Source: Candidatus Poseidoniales archaeon (GTDB lineage Archaea > Thermoplasmatota > Poseidoniia > Poseidoniales > Poseidoniaceae). From it: DNA of 9,726 nt. The position numbers and the translations under genes were made by a program. The notes beneath the pieces are model-generated. The model was given only the letters and a program-made list of their open reading frames with translations. It had not been told where the DNA came from and did no database searches. Numbering within the stretch: the stretch's first letter is position 1; every line of letters begins with the position of its first letter. Below, one piece after another: positions 1-6,926 of the stretch. The stretch lies in the NCBI GenBank assembly GCA_009887135.1, contig QXYA01000125.1:1-9726 (forward strand), given 5' to 3'.

Positions 1-2
1 AT

Positions 3-2024
3 CGTAAACTGAGTGTGTGCCTACTCCTCGCGTTCTCACCATCCATCATCGCCTATGGACGTGTTTTGGGTACATCATGGCAAGCATTGCGTCAGTCATC
101 ATCTCAGATTGCGAAAGGGAGAGCCTCACCATTCCACAATCATATTCCAAATGCTCGTCAACAGTTGATTGCCCGAATTGTTCATATCAACACAATAGCA
201 ATGCCGATTGTTGCGATCAATACATTGATTTCTCTTGTTGCAATTTTTGTCTCTCCAGAACTATTTACACATTCAGACCGTGTACTTGAACTTCCAGAAT
301 ATCGAGAACAGGCCACGATTATGGAAGAAGGCGGCGTGCTTGGTTTCTTCCTTATCGAGTTGTTTTCCAACATTTCAGAACCCGGGCTCCGAGTCCCTCT
401 AGTTTCAGCAATTCTGTTGTTCCTTCTTCTCAACGTTGCCCTCGTTGGCTTCCTGTTCGTTTATGAAGTAGCACGAATTCTTTTCTTGGATGTTCAAGAT
501 GTTTCTGGAAGAGGTGGCATTCGACTTGCAGACAGCCGATTGCTCCGAGCAGAACGAAGTCAACAAGCAAAAGTTCTGAACTTTTGTTTCACTGGATTCG
601 CTGGCCAATCCATGCTCTTGTTAGCACTGGCAATGATCACATTCTGGGATTCGAGTTTCTTATCTCAAGGGGACCAATGTGGAGCATGGGAGGATACGTT
701 ATGCGCAGTTGTTACCAAAGATGCCATGGAAGAATTGACCTGGATGCTTGCTGCTGGCGGACAAGTCGGATTCCTCTTCATTTGGCTAACATCCTTACAA
801 GTCGGTTCAAAACTCGACGATATTTCCTTTGACGCTTCAATCAGTGAACAAAGGGATATGCTCACGCAGATGGAAGATGTCATCTATCTCAAGCAAAAGC
901 CATTCACTGAATTAGTAGCAAAGGATTCTTGGACACGAGCAATCGAGCAATTCGATGATATTCTCAACACGAGTGAAGATTCGATGCAAGGTCTTGATCT
1001 GTTGAGAGAAACCGGAGCAAGGATGCAACTCTTCGCTGGATTAAATCGATGGGAAGAGGCTGAAGAATATGCAGTCTCTATGCTTGCTCTTCAAGGAGGT
1101 CGTGAAGCCCAAGTTGCTCGTTTGGTATTGGCTGCTGCAAGCATAAGCCAGCGAGATCTACCTGAGGCAGCCCCTCGACTGTCTCTGCTCAACAAGAGTG
1201 ATGTTGAAGCTGCTCGCTTGCACTGGTTTGCTGCTGTCCTTAATCGAAAGAGAGAGGTCCCTGTAGCGTCCCAACCTATTCTGAGTATAGATCCGTTAAT
1301 GAGACGAAACATCGATTTGTTACGACGTACATCTGTTGGTGAGCCTCGTCCTGCAAAGGCAACAAAGAATTCACCTCCTTACAGAATGATGTTGCTCGGC
1401 GACTGTGCAAGAATGCGTTTAGCAGGTCGTCATGAAGAAGCGATTACAATGCTTGAAGATTTCATGAAGAAATTTGAGAATCATTCAGACTATCCTACTT
1501 CATCTTGGTCTCAAGGCAAGGTAGTTCTTGCACTGATGCACTTGGATGCAAGTCGGCCAAACACTGCTGTTCGTATTGCTCGCGAATTACGTACTGCAGA
1601 ACCTCGACATCCACATGTTCGTTCCTTGGTTAGGATTCTTCACGAATTAGGGCATATGGACGCAATGGGTAGTGAATCAACTGGTATTACGATGCTGATT
1701 GATTCGGGAGACGATTGGGTGAAAGATTGGCCAGTCGTCCACACAGTTCAAGTCTCACCGAGATTGAGTAGTTCTCGCTCTCTCAAGCATGCTGCAATGG
1801 CGAACGTTTGGATTACACATTCACCCGACCAATCGGTTTCTGAATGTTATAACAAGCGGTCTGCTTGGAAGCGAATTCCATACAAATCGAACGAGAAGGA
1901 AGCACCTGCTGGATTGTATCTCCATCTCTATGGAATCATTGCGACAATCGGAGGAATGCCGGTTGATCTTGGCCTTCCAGCAGGACTTGATGTTGAAGCC
2001 CTAGAGAATAGAGGCCTTCTTTGA
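3..2024 (+). CDS. Polytopic membrane protein with TPR-like C-terminal region (5'-partial)
   Basis: The frame is open to the left window edge, so the true start probably lies outside; the first possible start inside is a GTG at 15, giving 669 residues. Numbering from that GTG, hydrophobic segments that look membrane-spanning lie at about 1-15 (possibly a truncated helix), 57-80, 127-150, 188-210 and 243-262. The rest, about 280-669, is soluble. Parts of it, notably about 330-375 and 455-550, read as antiparallel helix pairs of the TPR kind, with small residues at helix crossings (for example LAGRHEEAITMLEDF near 468-482). Such repeats usually bind proteins, so a membrane-anchored scaffold is a reasonable guess, but I do not recognise a named family and assign no function. 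The TGA stop directly abuts the stop codon of the opposing gene. No promoter is visible because the 5' end is missing. Certain: a long coding frame. Uncertain: start, topology and role. Confidence 0.85.
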   Translation, partial: RKLSVCLLLAFSPSIIAYGRVLGTSWQALRQSSSQIAKGRASPFHNHIPNARQQLIARIVHINTIAMPIVAINTLISLVAIFVSPELFTHSDRVLELPEYREQATIMEEGGVLGFFLIELFSNISEPGLRVPLVSAILLFLLLNVALVGFLFVYEVARILFLDVQDVSGRGGIRLADSRLLRAERSQQAKVLNFCFTGFAGQSMLLLALAMITFWDSSFLSQGDQCGAWEDTLCAVVTKDAMEELTWMLAAGGQVGFLFIWLTSLQVGSKLDDISFDASISEQRDMLTQMEDVIYLKQKPFTELVAKDSWTRAIEQFDDILNTSEDSMQGLDLLRETGARMQLFAGLNRWEEAEEYAVSMLALQGGREAQVARLVLAAASISQRDLPEAAPRLSLLNKSDVEAARLHWFAAVLNRKREVPVASQPILSIDPLMRRNIDLLRRTSVGEPRPAKATKNSPPYRMMLLGDCARMRLAGRHEEAITMLEDFMKKFENHSDYPTSSWSQGKVVLALMHLDASRPNTAVRIARELRTAEPRHPHVRSLVRILHELGHMDAMGSESTGITMLIDSGDDWVKDWPVVHTVQVSPRLSSSRSLKHAAMANVWITHSPDQSVSECYNKRSAWKRIPYKSNEKEAPAGLYLHLYGIIATIGGMPVDLGLPAGLDVEALENRGLL

Positions 2025-3815
2025 TTAGACACGTCTTCGAAGACGTTCCATCGCTGCATCTGCCTGACCAAGTTGTTCCAATGCATCCGCAACTTGCCCT
2101 TCTTTGAGACGATCTGCTGCAAGGGCAATCGCTGCATCTGTATTCTTCATGTCCTCATCGGTTGCAGGAAGGTTCGATGCTTCGCATTGATTGCGAAGTA
2201 CTGCCCATTCTTCGCGAACGAATGTGAGTAATGTGTTTGCCTCATCTTGTTCATTTCCGAGAGCATCCAGGTCGATTGTTAAACGTTCAAGCAGCGTCGC
2301 TGCATGACTCCATTGACGCTCATCTGCTGCTTTCTGAACAGATGTGAAACGAAGCATCCACTTATCTGAATCTGAGAAACCTTCGAAACGGGCGAGGAGT
2401 TTCTTTCGCTGACGCAAAGCACGACGGACACTGTCCATTGCTTCTCGCTCAACATTAATGACTCGCATGATACCTTCTCCAAGACCAATGGCTTGTCCAG
2501 TATCACCTGCTTCAAGTGCTGATTCTGCTTGGTCCATGCGATGCTCTAGGTCTGTCAAATCGAATCCTTCTGCTGCTTTGAGGGCCTTAGCAGCATCTTT
2601 CAAGACAACTTCTGCACGTTCTTTTGCATCTCCATCTGCTTGAAGTTGAATCGGTATGACTACAGCGAGTTCGAATGCCTTCTTCGGAGCTTCTCGTTCA
2701 AGTTGTTTGCGAGCATCTCGAATGATTCCTCTCATATTGTCAATAGCAGCACCGGACTGGCCTGTCAGTAATTCATTTGCATGATTGATAGCCCCTTCTG
2801 CTTGAGCCCACCATGTGACGATTTCTTGGGCCCGAATCTTTGCTTGACGGTACAAGGCTTCTGCTTCTCGTAACGAACCAAGGGAGGCTTCTCTTTGACC
2901 CATTTCATAGGATTTACGTGGGCGCTTAGCAAGTGGTGTGAGATCTTCTGCATGTTCGATGACGGCAAGCGCCTCTGTACGAACAACATCGACGTCACCT
3001 GCAAGGGAAAGTGAACGGTCAATGTCTTCATCTGCTTCAGCGAGAAGGCGCATTCCGAAAGCCGGATCAATATGTCCTTCTTCTTTAGCCGTCGTAACCA
3101 AACTGCTTGCTTGGTCCACTGCTGCTCCTTCTGAGCGGAGAATAAGAATTCGATTTTCAAGACGATCAAGTTCTGTTCTGAAGGCTTTTCTTTCATGACG
3201 CAAATTATCTCCTGCAATCCAGAGATAAGCGACCTGAAGAAGAACAACTGCTGTTAGCAAAGGATGCAGCCAATCGCTTGGAGATTGAATCCATGGTTCT
3301 TCTGCCCGGTCTCCAACAAGAACACCGAGGACTGTAAGGCCGCCAAGTGCAGTCATCATCGCTCGGAATCGCATAACATCGATTCCACCACGAAGTGTCT
3401 TGGCAGAACTTTTCAACATTGCAAAACCAAGTCCAAATAAGAGAACACAAGCGAGGATTTCGCTTAGGTCCGTCCCATAAGAGCGTATTGCAAACATCAT
3501 CAAGAGGGGCCAAAACATACTGGATGCTGCACCTACACGTGTCCTTGCCTTTGGATCATCGAGAATTAAATCCTGGAGAACAATCCCCCAGAGGATGACA
3601 AGTATTGGCATTCCCAATCCTGAGAGAAGTTCGGCGTCTCCCGAGAAGGCCTCCTTTAGCGTAGGCCAAGCCAGCCATACGGCTCCAGAGAGACACATTA
3701 AGGCACAAATCGTACTCAGGCGCTCGATTCGCTGGATACGAAGGAGACGTTCAGCCTTGATGGCTTCCTCAACATCTCCCCAGAGCATAAGTTGACGGAC
3801 GGGTGTTTTCGTCAT
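2025..3815 (-). CDS. Multi-pass membrane protein with long helical cytosolic domain
   Basis: With the ATG at 3815 the product has 596 residues. That start is preferred because a GGTGG lies four bases upstream; a TTG at 3851 and an ATG at 3836 would only add a short unremarkable extension. The first 30 residues are charged (AIKAERLLRIQRIERL). About six hydrophobic segments follow, near 33-50, 63-82, 94-111, 117-135, 153-169 and 184-202. From about 205 to the end the protein is strongly helical, rich in Ala, Glu, Arg and Leu, with repeated patterns of the type EAxALYRQAKIRAQE and ADRLKEGQVADALEQL. These suggest coiled coil or TPR-like helical repeats. This is a membrane anchor with a large cytosolic arm. 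I do not recognise a family. It shares its layout, though not recognisable sequence, with the convergent gene at its 3' end. Its 5' end faces pyrB across about 80 bp with no clear TATA box for either gene. Confidence 0.85.
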   Translation of the reverse strand: MTKTPVRQLMLWGDVEEAIKAERLLRIQRIERLSTICALMCLSGAVWLAWPTLKEAFSGDAELLSGLGMPILVILWGIVLQDLILDDPKARTRVGAASSMFWPLLMMFAIRSYGTDLSEILACVLLFGLGFAMLKSSAKTLRGGIDVMRFRAMMTALGGLTVLGVLVGDRAEEPWIQSPSDWLHPLLTAVVLLQVAYLWIAGDNLRHERKAFRTELDRLENRILILRSEGAAVDQASSLVTTAKEEGHIDPAFGMRLLAEADEDIDRSLSLAGDVDVVRTEALAVIEHAEDLTPLAKRPRKSYEMGQREASLGSLREAEALYRQAKIRAQEIVTWWAQAEGAINHANELLTGQSGAAIDNMRGIIRDARKQLEREAPKKAFELAVVIPIQLQADGDAKERAEVVLKDAAKALKAAEGFDLTDLEHRMDQAESALEAGDTGQAIGLGEGIMRVINVEREAMDSVRRALRQRKKLLARFEGFSDSDKWMLRFTSVQKAADERQWSHAATLLERLTIDLDALGNEQDEANTLLTFVREEWAVLRNQCEASNLPATDEDMKNTDAAIALAADRLKEGQVADALEQLGQADAAMERLRRRV

Positions 3816-3895
3816 GAAACCACCGACGGTTTGCATCCGAATCTGCAACAATGTTCATGGGTATGCTTGGATGGTTGCGTAGAAGGGGACTTGAA

Positions 3896-4840
3896 ATGAA
3901 AGGGCTCATCACGATGGACGATTTAACCAATGAAGACATACTCAGCATCCTGGATGATGCTTCACGTTTGCTTCCAGTTGCACGAGGGGAGACGTATCTC
4001 CCTCTCCTTGAAGGCAAGATTCTAGGGAACCTTTTCTTTGAACCGAGTACACGCACACGAATGTCATTCGAGACCGCAATGAAGCGATTGGGCGGTGATG
4101 TGGTTAACTTAGGCGATGTAAAAACGTCCTCTGTGGTAAAAGGCGAAACATTGTTTGACACCATTCAGATGGTTGATGGCTATACGGACATAATTGCAAT
4201 GCGCCATCCCAGACAAGGTGCTGCACGATACGCTCAGGATGCTGCACGCGTACCAATTCTAAACGGTGGAGATGGTGCTGGGCATCACCCTACACAAACT
4301 ATGCTCGATCTGTTCACAATTTTGCAGTCCCATGGTACTCTTGAGGGATTAACAGTTGTCCTCGCGGGAGATCTACGATACGGCCGAACCGTCCACAGCC
4401 TATCTCATGCATTGGTTCGATTTGGTTGCAAACTCATTCTCTCCTCTCCTGACCTCCTACGTATGCCGCCTGAAATTATCGCAGACTTACGGGAACATGG
4501 TGCTGATGTTATCGAGACAGAAGACCTACTTGGCAACATAAATGATGCAGATGTGGTGTACATGACACGGATTCAGAAAGAACGCTTTGCAGATGAGGAT
4601 GAATACACAAAGGTTGCAGGAGCGTACAAACTTCATGCCCGAGATGTTGCAAATGTCAAAGCTGAGATGATTATCATGCATCCACTTCCACGTGTTGATG
4701 AGATTCATCCGAGCGTTGATTCGACTCGACACGCACGGTATTTCGAACAAGCCTTCAACGGTGTTGTTGCTCGAATGGCTCTTCTTTGCAGATTGTTGAA
4801 CATCGAAGTTCCTGCTGAAATTCATGGAGGTGAGGCTTGA
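3896..4840 (+). CDS. pyrB: Aspartate carbamoyltransferase catalytic subunit
   Basis: PyrB condenses carbamoyl phosphate with L-aspartate to form N-carbamoyl-L-aspartate, the committed step of de novo pyrimidine synthesis in the cytosol. The 314-residue length is normal for the family. Visible signatures are the carbamoyl-phosphate loop FEPSTRTR (48-55), the 80s loop SSVVKGET with Lys82, HPTQ (131-134), the segment GDLRYGRTVHSL (158-169) with Arg164, MTRIQKER (223-230) with Arg225 for aspartate, and HPLPR (262-266). No key residue appears missing. The ATG at 3896 was chosen because the resulting N-terminus MKGLITMDDLTNEDIL matches archaeal PyrB starts and AAGGGG lies seven bases upstream; an in-frame ATG at 3851 would add an implausible 15 residues. 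The stop overlaps the start of pyrI by one base, consistent with co-translation of a catalytic/regulatory holoenzyme. Confidence 0.97.
   Translation: MKGLITMDDLTNEDILSILDDASRLLPVARGETYLPLLEGKILGNLFFEPSTRTRMSFETAMKRLGGDVVNLGDVKTSSVVKGETLFDTIQMVDGYTDIIAMRHPRQGAARYAQDAARVPILNGGDGAGHHPTQTMLDLFTILQSHGTLEGLTVVLAGDLRYGRTVHSLSHALVRFGCKLILSSPDLLRMPPEIIADLREHGADVIETEDLLGNINDADVVYMTRIQKERFADEDEYTKVAGAYKLHARDVANVKAEMIIMHPLPRVDEIHPSVDSTRHARYFEQAFNGVVARMALLCRLLNIEVPAEIHGGEA
4826..4833 (+). promoter_or_regulatory. Ribosome binding site of pyrI
   Basis: GGAGGTGA, an essentially complete anti-16S complement, sits inside the last codons of pyrB and six bases before the ATG at 4840. It decides the pyrI start in favour of 4840 over the TTG at 4837 or the ATG at 4858, and indicates efficient reinitiation after pyrB. 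Confidence 0.8.
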
Positions 4841-5316
4841 TGGCTGACGAACATAACATGAGAAGAGTCACTGCGATTCGGAATGGAACTGTTATTGATC
4901 ACATTCCATCAGGACAGTCACTGAAAGTTCTCGAACTCCTTAACATCGCTCGAGATACCTCTGTCCCTGTATCCCTGGTCATGAACGTCCCTTCGAAGAA
5001 GATGGGGTCGAAGGATATCGTCAAAGTCGAAGATCGTGAATTGACGCAGACTGAATTAGATCGACTTGCTCTTGTTGCACCTGATTCGAGTATTGCGATT
5101 ATTCGCGCATATACTGTTGCAGAGAAACTTGAGGTTAATCTTGGAAACGAAGTGCGAAATGTGGTTCAATGCACATTCTCGAACTGTATTACACAGAACC
5201 TACGCGAACCACTTGCACATCGACTACGAGTTACTAGCACCGATCCTCTGACCCTTCGTTGCCACTATTGCCAACGACCACAGGACTTGGATGAACTGAT
5301 TCACAATTTACTCTAA
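4840..5316 (+). CDS. pyrI: Aspartate carbamoyltransferase regulatory subunit
   Basis: PyrI is the nucleotide-binding regulatory chain that, in characterised enzymes, assembles with PyrB and transmits allosteric control by CTP and ATP. The product has 158 residues, close to the usual 150 or so. The N-terminal allosteric domain carries NGTVIDHIPSGQ (15-26), with the conserved TVIDHI core, and MNVPSKKMGSKDIVKVE (48-64). The C-terminal zinc domain has four cysteines at 111, 116, 141 and 144 in the pattern CTFSNC and RCHYC, which in the family hold the zinc that contacts the catalytic chain. The ATG at 4840 is supported by the strong ribosome binding site at 4826-4833. The ATG overlaps the pyrB stop by one base (TGATG), and the pyrI 3' end overlaps the opposing ncsA gene by 9 bp. 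Nothing is missing, so an allosterically regulated holoenzyme is expected. Confidence 0.97.
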   Translation: MADEHNMRRVTAIRNGTVIDHIPSGQSLKVLELLNIARDTSVPVSLVMNVPSKKMGSKDIVKVEDRELTQTELDRLALVAPDSSIAIIRAYTVAEKLEVNLGNEVRNVVQCTFSNCITQNLREPLAHRLRVTSTDPLTLRCHYCQRPQDLDELIHNLL

Positions 5317-6327
5317 ATCTACATCGAGTAAATCTCGCATATCACAGGCTTTGCACGTTACACCAGATGTAGGAGAGCCGCAGCGCTCACACTTCATTGG
5401 ATGAGATCGAACTGGAGAAGGTTCTTGCTTTGCCACCATTTTAATCTGGTCTGCCATTCGTACAAGGCTATGACGAGTACCTGGAACATCTTGCTCCATT
5501 TGTGCAACAAGATCTCTGTATCTCCATCGAAGAGCACCTTGGGCGTAGGGGCATTCTTCATGATGCATTGGAAGTTCCTTATGCATTGCAAGGAGGTGAA
5601 TCTCTTGCTCTGGAATCCAGCGGAGTGGAACGATTCTCGGAGGCAATCCGTCAACTGGTGAATCTGTATGAGGAGCGAGTCGAAGCGTTCTGTCGATGTC
5701 TCCGTTCGCCATATTCATCAGCACTGTTTGAGCCATATCGTCAAGATTATGCCCAAGTGCCATGACATCTGCCTTGACTTGTGCAGCAAGTGCATTAATT
5801 CCTTGCCTTCGAAACACGCCGCAGTATGAGCATGGCATTGTCGAAGCCCCTGCATTTTTCTCAGTAACCATAGGCAATCGGCGAACAACTTCATCCATTT
5901 GATGGAATTCAAGAGATTCGTACGATGTGGTGATGAATTCAACGCCAAGGTCTTCACAAAGATCGATTGCACATTGCATCGATGGAGGGCGGTACCCTTC
6001 AATTCCTTCATCCACACAACCTGCAACAATTCTGACATCTCGACGCTTACCTACAAGATCGACGATCATTGTGAGCAGGACTGCAGAGTCTTTTCCACCA
6101 GATATAGCTACGAATATTGTCGTATCTTTGGATTTATCAAGAATAAGTTGCTTACGTAGTTCCCTTCCAACCTTTTTGCGAATTGATTGTTCAAGATGAT
6201 TCCCACATAGAACACGGCCCGAGTAGGCTTGCTCTACAACAGCATCTTTTCCACAGACATCACAGACAGGGGCCTTGAAAAGTGCCTGCGTGGGTTCCGC
6301 CATGGTAATTGGTCTCAATTCCACCAT
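5308..6327 (-). CDS. ncsA: Ncs6/NcsA-type tRNA 2-thiolation enzyme (PP-loop ATPase)
   Basis: This is a cytosolic adenylating sulfur-transferase of the Ncs6/CTU1/TtuA group, which activates uridine of tRNA with ATP and replaces the 2-oxygen with sulfur. The 339-residue product has an N-terminal zinc knuckle (C22, C25, C41, H44), the PP-loop SGGKDS (76-81), PCSYCGVFRRQ (165-175), and GHNLDDMAQTVLMN (192-205), which resembles Ncs6/CTU1 more than bacterial TtuA. It also has Cys259 in EECPYA and a C-terminal zinc ribbon (C313, C316, C325, C328). By analogy with TtuA, Cys166, Cys169 and Cys259 are the likely ligands of a 4Fe-4S cluster. The preferred target, wobble U34 at the anticodon, is inferred from the Ncs6 resemblance; U54 of the T-loop, as for TtuA, cannot be excluded. 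The ATG at 6327 has GGAGG six bases upstream; Met9 is an alternative. It is monocistronic and transcribed from the AT-rich divergent region. Confidence 0.92.
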   Translation of the reverse strand: MVELRPITMAEPTQALFKAPVCDVCGKDAVVEQAYSGRVLCGNHLEQSIRKKVGRELRKQLILDKSKDTTIFVAISGGKDSAVLLTMIVDLVGKRRDVRIVAGCVDEGIEGYRPPSMQCAIDLCEDLGVEFITTSYESLEFHQMDEVVRRLPMVTEKNAGASTMPCSYCGVFRRQGINALAAQVKADVMALGHNLDDMAQTVLMNMANGDIDRTLRLAPHTDSPVDGLPPRIVPLRWIPEQEIHLLAMHKELPMHHEECPYAQGALRWRYRDLVAQMEQDVPGTRHSLVRMADQIKMVAKQEPSPVRSHPMKCERCGSPTSGVTCKACDMRDLLDVDLE

Positions 6328-6333
6328 TAAACG

Positions 6334-6338
6334 CCTCC
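6334..6338 (-). promoter_or_regulatory. Ribosome binding site of the Ncs6-type gene
   Basis: On the minus strand GGAGG is followed by six bases (CGTTTA) and the ATG at 6327. It supports 6327 over the internal Met9 as start, and implies a leadered transcript. Confidence 0.65.
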
Positions 6339-6340
6339 GA

Positions 6341-6413
6341 TTGACATTTCTTTACAAATCATAAACTCAATTGGAAATTAAAAAATTCAATTGATTAATT
6401 TCTAAAATACTCA
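6341..6413. promoter_or_regulatory. AT-rich divergent promoter region
   Basis: This stretch is far richer in A and T than the surrounding genes and separates the minus-strand Ncs6-type gene from the plus-strand Roadblock unit. On the minus strand TTTATGA (plus-strand 6359-6365) lies about 30 bases ahead of the ATG and is a plausible TATA box. On the plus strand CTAAAATA (6402-6409) is a plausible TATA box that would place a start of transcription near 6430. An 8-bp inverted repeat, GAAATTAA (6374-6381) and TTAATTTC (6395-6402), may be an operator. The boundaries are approximate and no start site is proven. Confidence 0.5.
6363..6393. repeat. Direct repeat pair with CAATTG core, 20 bp apart
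   Basis: AAACTCAATTG (6363-6373) and AAATTCAATTG (6383-6393) match at 10 of 11 positions and start exactly 20 bp apart, about two helical turns. Each contains the palindrome CAATTG. The placement in a divergent promoter suggests binding of a regulator on one face of the DNA. In such an AT-rich stretch chance similarity remains possible. Confidence 0.4.
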
Positions 6414-6538
6414 CGAAACGGAGTCCGGTATGGCGCGGTAAAATTGGTCAAGAATAGTATCCGCGCTCGAATAAATCTCAAAATGTAGTTGGAGTTTTCA
6501 AACAGGTCGACAAATCCCCCTACGGGGGAATAGTTTCG
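6414..6538 (+). other. Possible structured leader or small RNA
   Basis: Three pairings nest within 125 bases: an outer CGAAAC (6414-6419) with GTTTCG (6533-6538), an inner GCGCGG (6433-6438) with CCGCGC (6461-6466) around a 22-base loop, and TCCCCC (6515-6520) with GGGGGA (6524-6529) around TAC. The region lies downstream of a candidate TATA element and upstream of the Roadblock gene, so it may be its 5' leader or an independent RNA. It holds no convincing gene. It does not fit a tRNA, and no C/D-box motifs are seen. The strand is a guess, since stems pair on either strand. Confidence 0.25.
6515..6529. repeat. Short GC hairpin with 3-base loop
   Basis: TCCCCC-TAC-GGGGGA forms a perfect 6-bp stem. 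No run of T follows on either strand, so it does not look like an archaeal terminator. It could be a leader hairpin or a protein-binding palindrome. Confidence 0.45.
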
Positions 6539-6584
6539 GGAAAGTTCTTGAATGGTACGCAGTTGTGAGAAGGTTTGAGCAACC

Positions 6585-6926
6585 ATGCTAGACAGTGTTT
6601 TTTCTGGTCTTTGTAAAATCAAGGATGCACGTCATGTTCGGCTTTTCGACCAGTTCGGAAATGAACTTGCTACAACGAAGCGATGGCCCGAATCGCTTCA
6701 AGAACAGCGTGCTGAGTTGGCTCAGTGTACTTCAGCTGCCACTTCTTTGGGACTCGGAGAACTTCATGAAGTATGGATCGAATCAAGACGTCTTACCGTC
6801 ATTGACCAGATTGATACTGGCGTATTTGCTGCCCTTTCAGGCAAAAACGGTACCAAAGGTATCTGGCGTTACCAACTTGCACGTCAACGACAGCGAATAA
6901 ACGCAACAAAAACACAGGTGATTTGA
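6585..6926 (+). CDS. Stand-alone Roadblock/LC7-like protein
   Basis: The 113-residue product follows the secondary-structure pattern of the Roadblock/LC7 (MglB-like) fold. An N-terminal helix (about 1-13) is followed by a beta hairpin with the turn DQFGNELA (22-29), a long helix (35-54), three strands (about 59-66, 69-74, 78-84) and a C-terminal helix (88-104). Short length, the D-x-x-G turn and the LGLGELHEVWIES segment are typical. Members usually dimerise and act as regulators of Ras-like GTPases or as scaffolds, but no GTPase gene is seen here. The ATG at 6585 is the first possible start, as an in-frame TGA lies at 6576-6578; only a weak AAGGT precedes it. It overlaps the next gene by one base and so is probably co-translated with it. 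The fold is inferred by pattern, without a profile search. Confidence 0.8.
   Translation: MLDSVFSGLCKIKDARHVRLFDQFGNELATTKRWPESLQEQRAELAQCTSAATSLGLGELHEVWIESRRLTVIDQIDTGVFAALSGKNGTKGIWRYQLARQRQRINATKTQVI
6916..6921 (+). promoter_or_regulatory. Ribosome binding site of the large coiled-coil gene
   Basis: AGGTGA lies within the end of the Roadblock gene, four bases before the ATG at 6926. It fixes the start of the downstream gene, which otherwise overlaps the upstream stop (TGATG). Confidence 0.65.

Noticed and set aside
1641..1655. HELGH (residues 543-547), fitting the HExxH zinc-protease motif in the first membrane protein.
   Set aside because: It sits within a TPR-like helix (RILHELGHMDAMG), where such sequences arise by chance. 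No further downstream zinc ligand or other protease feature is evident.
2765..3247. A 160-codon minus-strand frame inside the second membrane protein gene.
   Set aside because: It is an out-of-frame shadow of the longer 596-codon gene, which has coherent membrane and helical structure.
3851..3895. 15-residue N-terminal extension of PyrB from the ATG at 3851.
   Set aside because: The added residues do not resemble PyrB, while the ATG at 3896 gives the conserved start and has its own AAGGGG.
6414..6540. Possible tRNA gene, prompted by GGTCGACAAATCC, which faintly resembles a T-loop.
   Set aside because: No acceptor stem, anticodon arm or proper T-stem can be formed on either strand.
6515..6540. 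The TCCCCC/GGGGGA hairpin as an intrinsic terminator.
   Set aside because: No T-run follows on either strand, and no gene ends next to it.
6395..6622. A 75-codon minus-strand reading frame across the intergenic region.
   Set aside because: It starts inside the Roadblock gene, overlaps the hairpins, has no good ribosome binding site and its product looks like no known protein.
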